NCBI RefSeq assembly: GCF_938030685.1
Contig: NZ_CALHHX010000143.1
Span: forward strand, 1-5,032
DNA: 5,032 nt
Direction of reading: 5' to 3'
Source: an uncultured Campylobacter sp.
GTDB lineage: Bacteria > Campylobacterota > Campylobacteria > Campylobacterales > Campylobacteraceae
The first letter of the stretch is position 1. The number at the start of each line of letters is the position of its first letter. The notes under the pieces were generated by a model. That model did no database searches. It saw only the letters and a list, made by a program, of their open reading frames with translations, and was not told the DNA's origin. The position numbers and the translations under genes were made by a program. Below, one piece after another: positions 4,882 through 5,032 of this stretch.

Positions 4882-5032
4882 CTATTTCTTACCCACCAGA
4901 AGCTTTGAGCTGCCCAGCATCAGCCATTTGGCTTCGCGCGGGCTCATAAAAAGCCCCTGCGTCGTGTCTATAAGCTCGACTCGCTCGTAGCCCTGCTCCT
5001 TAAGCCGCGCGATGAAAGCATCCATGTCGCCG
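4882..5032 (-). CDS. C-terminus of a protein running off the right edge, possibly a SAM-dependent methyltransferase
   Basis: About 49 codons of open frame on the minus strand enter at the right edge and end in TAG 4882-4884. The visible part reads DMDAFIARLKEQGYERVELI and continues through DTTQGLFMSPREAKWLM to GSSKLLVGKK. The pattern (helix, L-x-x-x-GY-x-x-V-x-x-x-D, then a final hydrophobic strand closing with LVGKK) is like the last alpha/beta unit of many class I SAM-dependent methyltransferases, which often end in a GxK strand. No SAM-binding motif is visible because the N-terminal part lies outside the window, so the family is only a suggestion. Codon use matches the GC-richer genes and the frame is surely coding. 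No intrinsic terminator is seen after the stop. Confidence 0.75.
   Translation of the reverse strand, partial: GDMDAFIARLKEQGYERVELIDTTQGLFMSPREAKWLMLGSSKLLVGKK

Noticed and set aside
1..5032. CRISPR array, tRNA, rRNA, insertion sequence or phage attachment site
   Set aside because: No regularly spaced repeats with unique spacers, no tRNA-like cloverleaf, no rRNA sequence, and no transposase frame with terminal inverted repeats were seen.

Overview
The window looks like chromosomal DNA of an epsilonproteobacterium of the genus Campylobacter. The evidence is the dense scatter of AAATTT/AAAATTT words in and between genes, the mixed GC content with frequent GCG/CGC codons, the TATAAT-type -10 boxes without a clear -35, and the TTG start codons. 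The moderately high GC suggests the oral, non-thermophilic group (C. gracilis, C. showae, C. rectus). Species is inference; no marker gene is present.

Layout, left to right. (1) 1-709, minus strand: a reading frame of 236 codons that starts at ATG 709 and is still open at the left edge. It encodes an Asn/Ala/Ser-rich protein of unknown function in which nearly every AAATTT word lies in the same codon phase. (2) 752-1381, minus strand: an exported DUF4197-like protein, TTG start, just upstream of (1) and probably cotranscribed. (3) 1468-2022, plus strand: MntP, a manganese efflux pump, divergent from (2) across an 86-base AT-rich promoter region. (4) 2078-3216, plus strand: a protein with a WGR-like N-terminal domain and a beta-propeller-like remainder, split by a single -1 frameshift near 2503. 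(5) 3217-3524: a gap with hairpins and short remnant-like frames. (6) 3525-4445, plus strand: a membrane-anchored, cysteine-rich orphan protein, much more AT-rich than its neighbours and probably acquired by transfer. (7) 4446-4881: a mostly gene-poor stretch with a Rhs-like tail fragment, a small possibly amber-interrupted membrane peptide on the minus strand, and two inverted repeats. (8) 4882-5032, minus strand: the C-terminus of a protein that continues beyond the right edge, ending in a way that resembles a SAM-dependent methyltransferase.

Only MntP has a secure molecular function. The genes do not form an obvious pathway. The left half is housekeeping-like, while 2500-4880 has the marks of an unstable accessory segment: a broken gene, a composition jump, in-frame remnants after stop codons and small interrupted frames. 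The least ordinary items are the repeat-phased frame at 1-709 and the AT-rich orphan gene.
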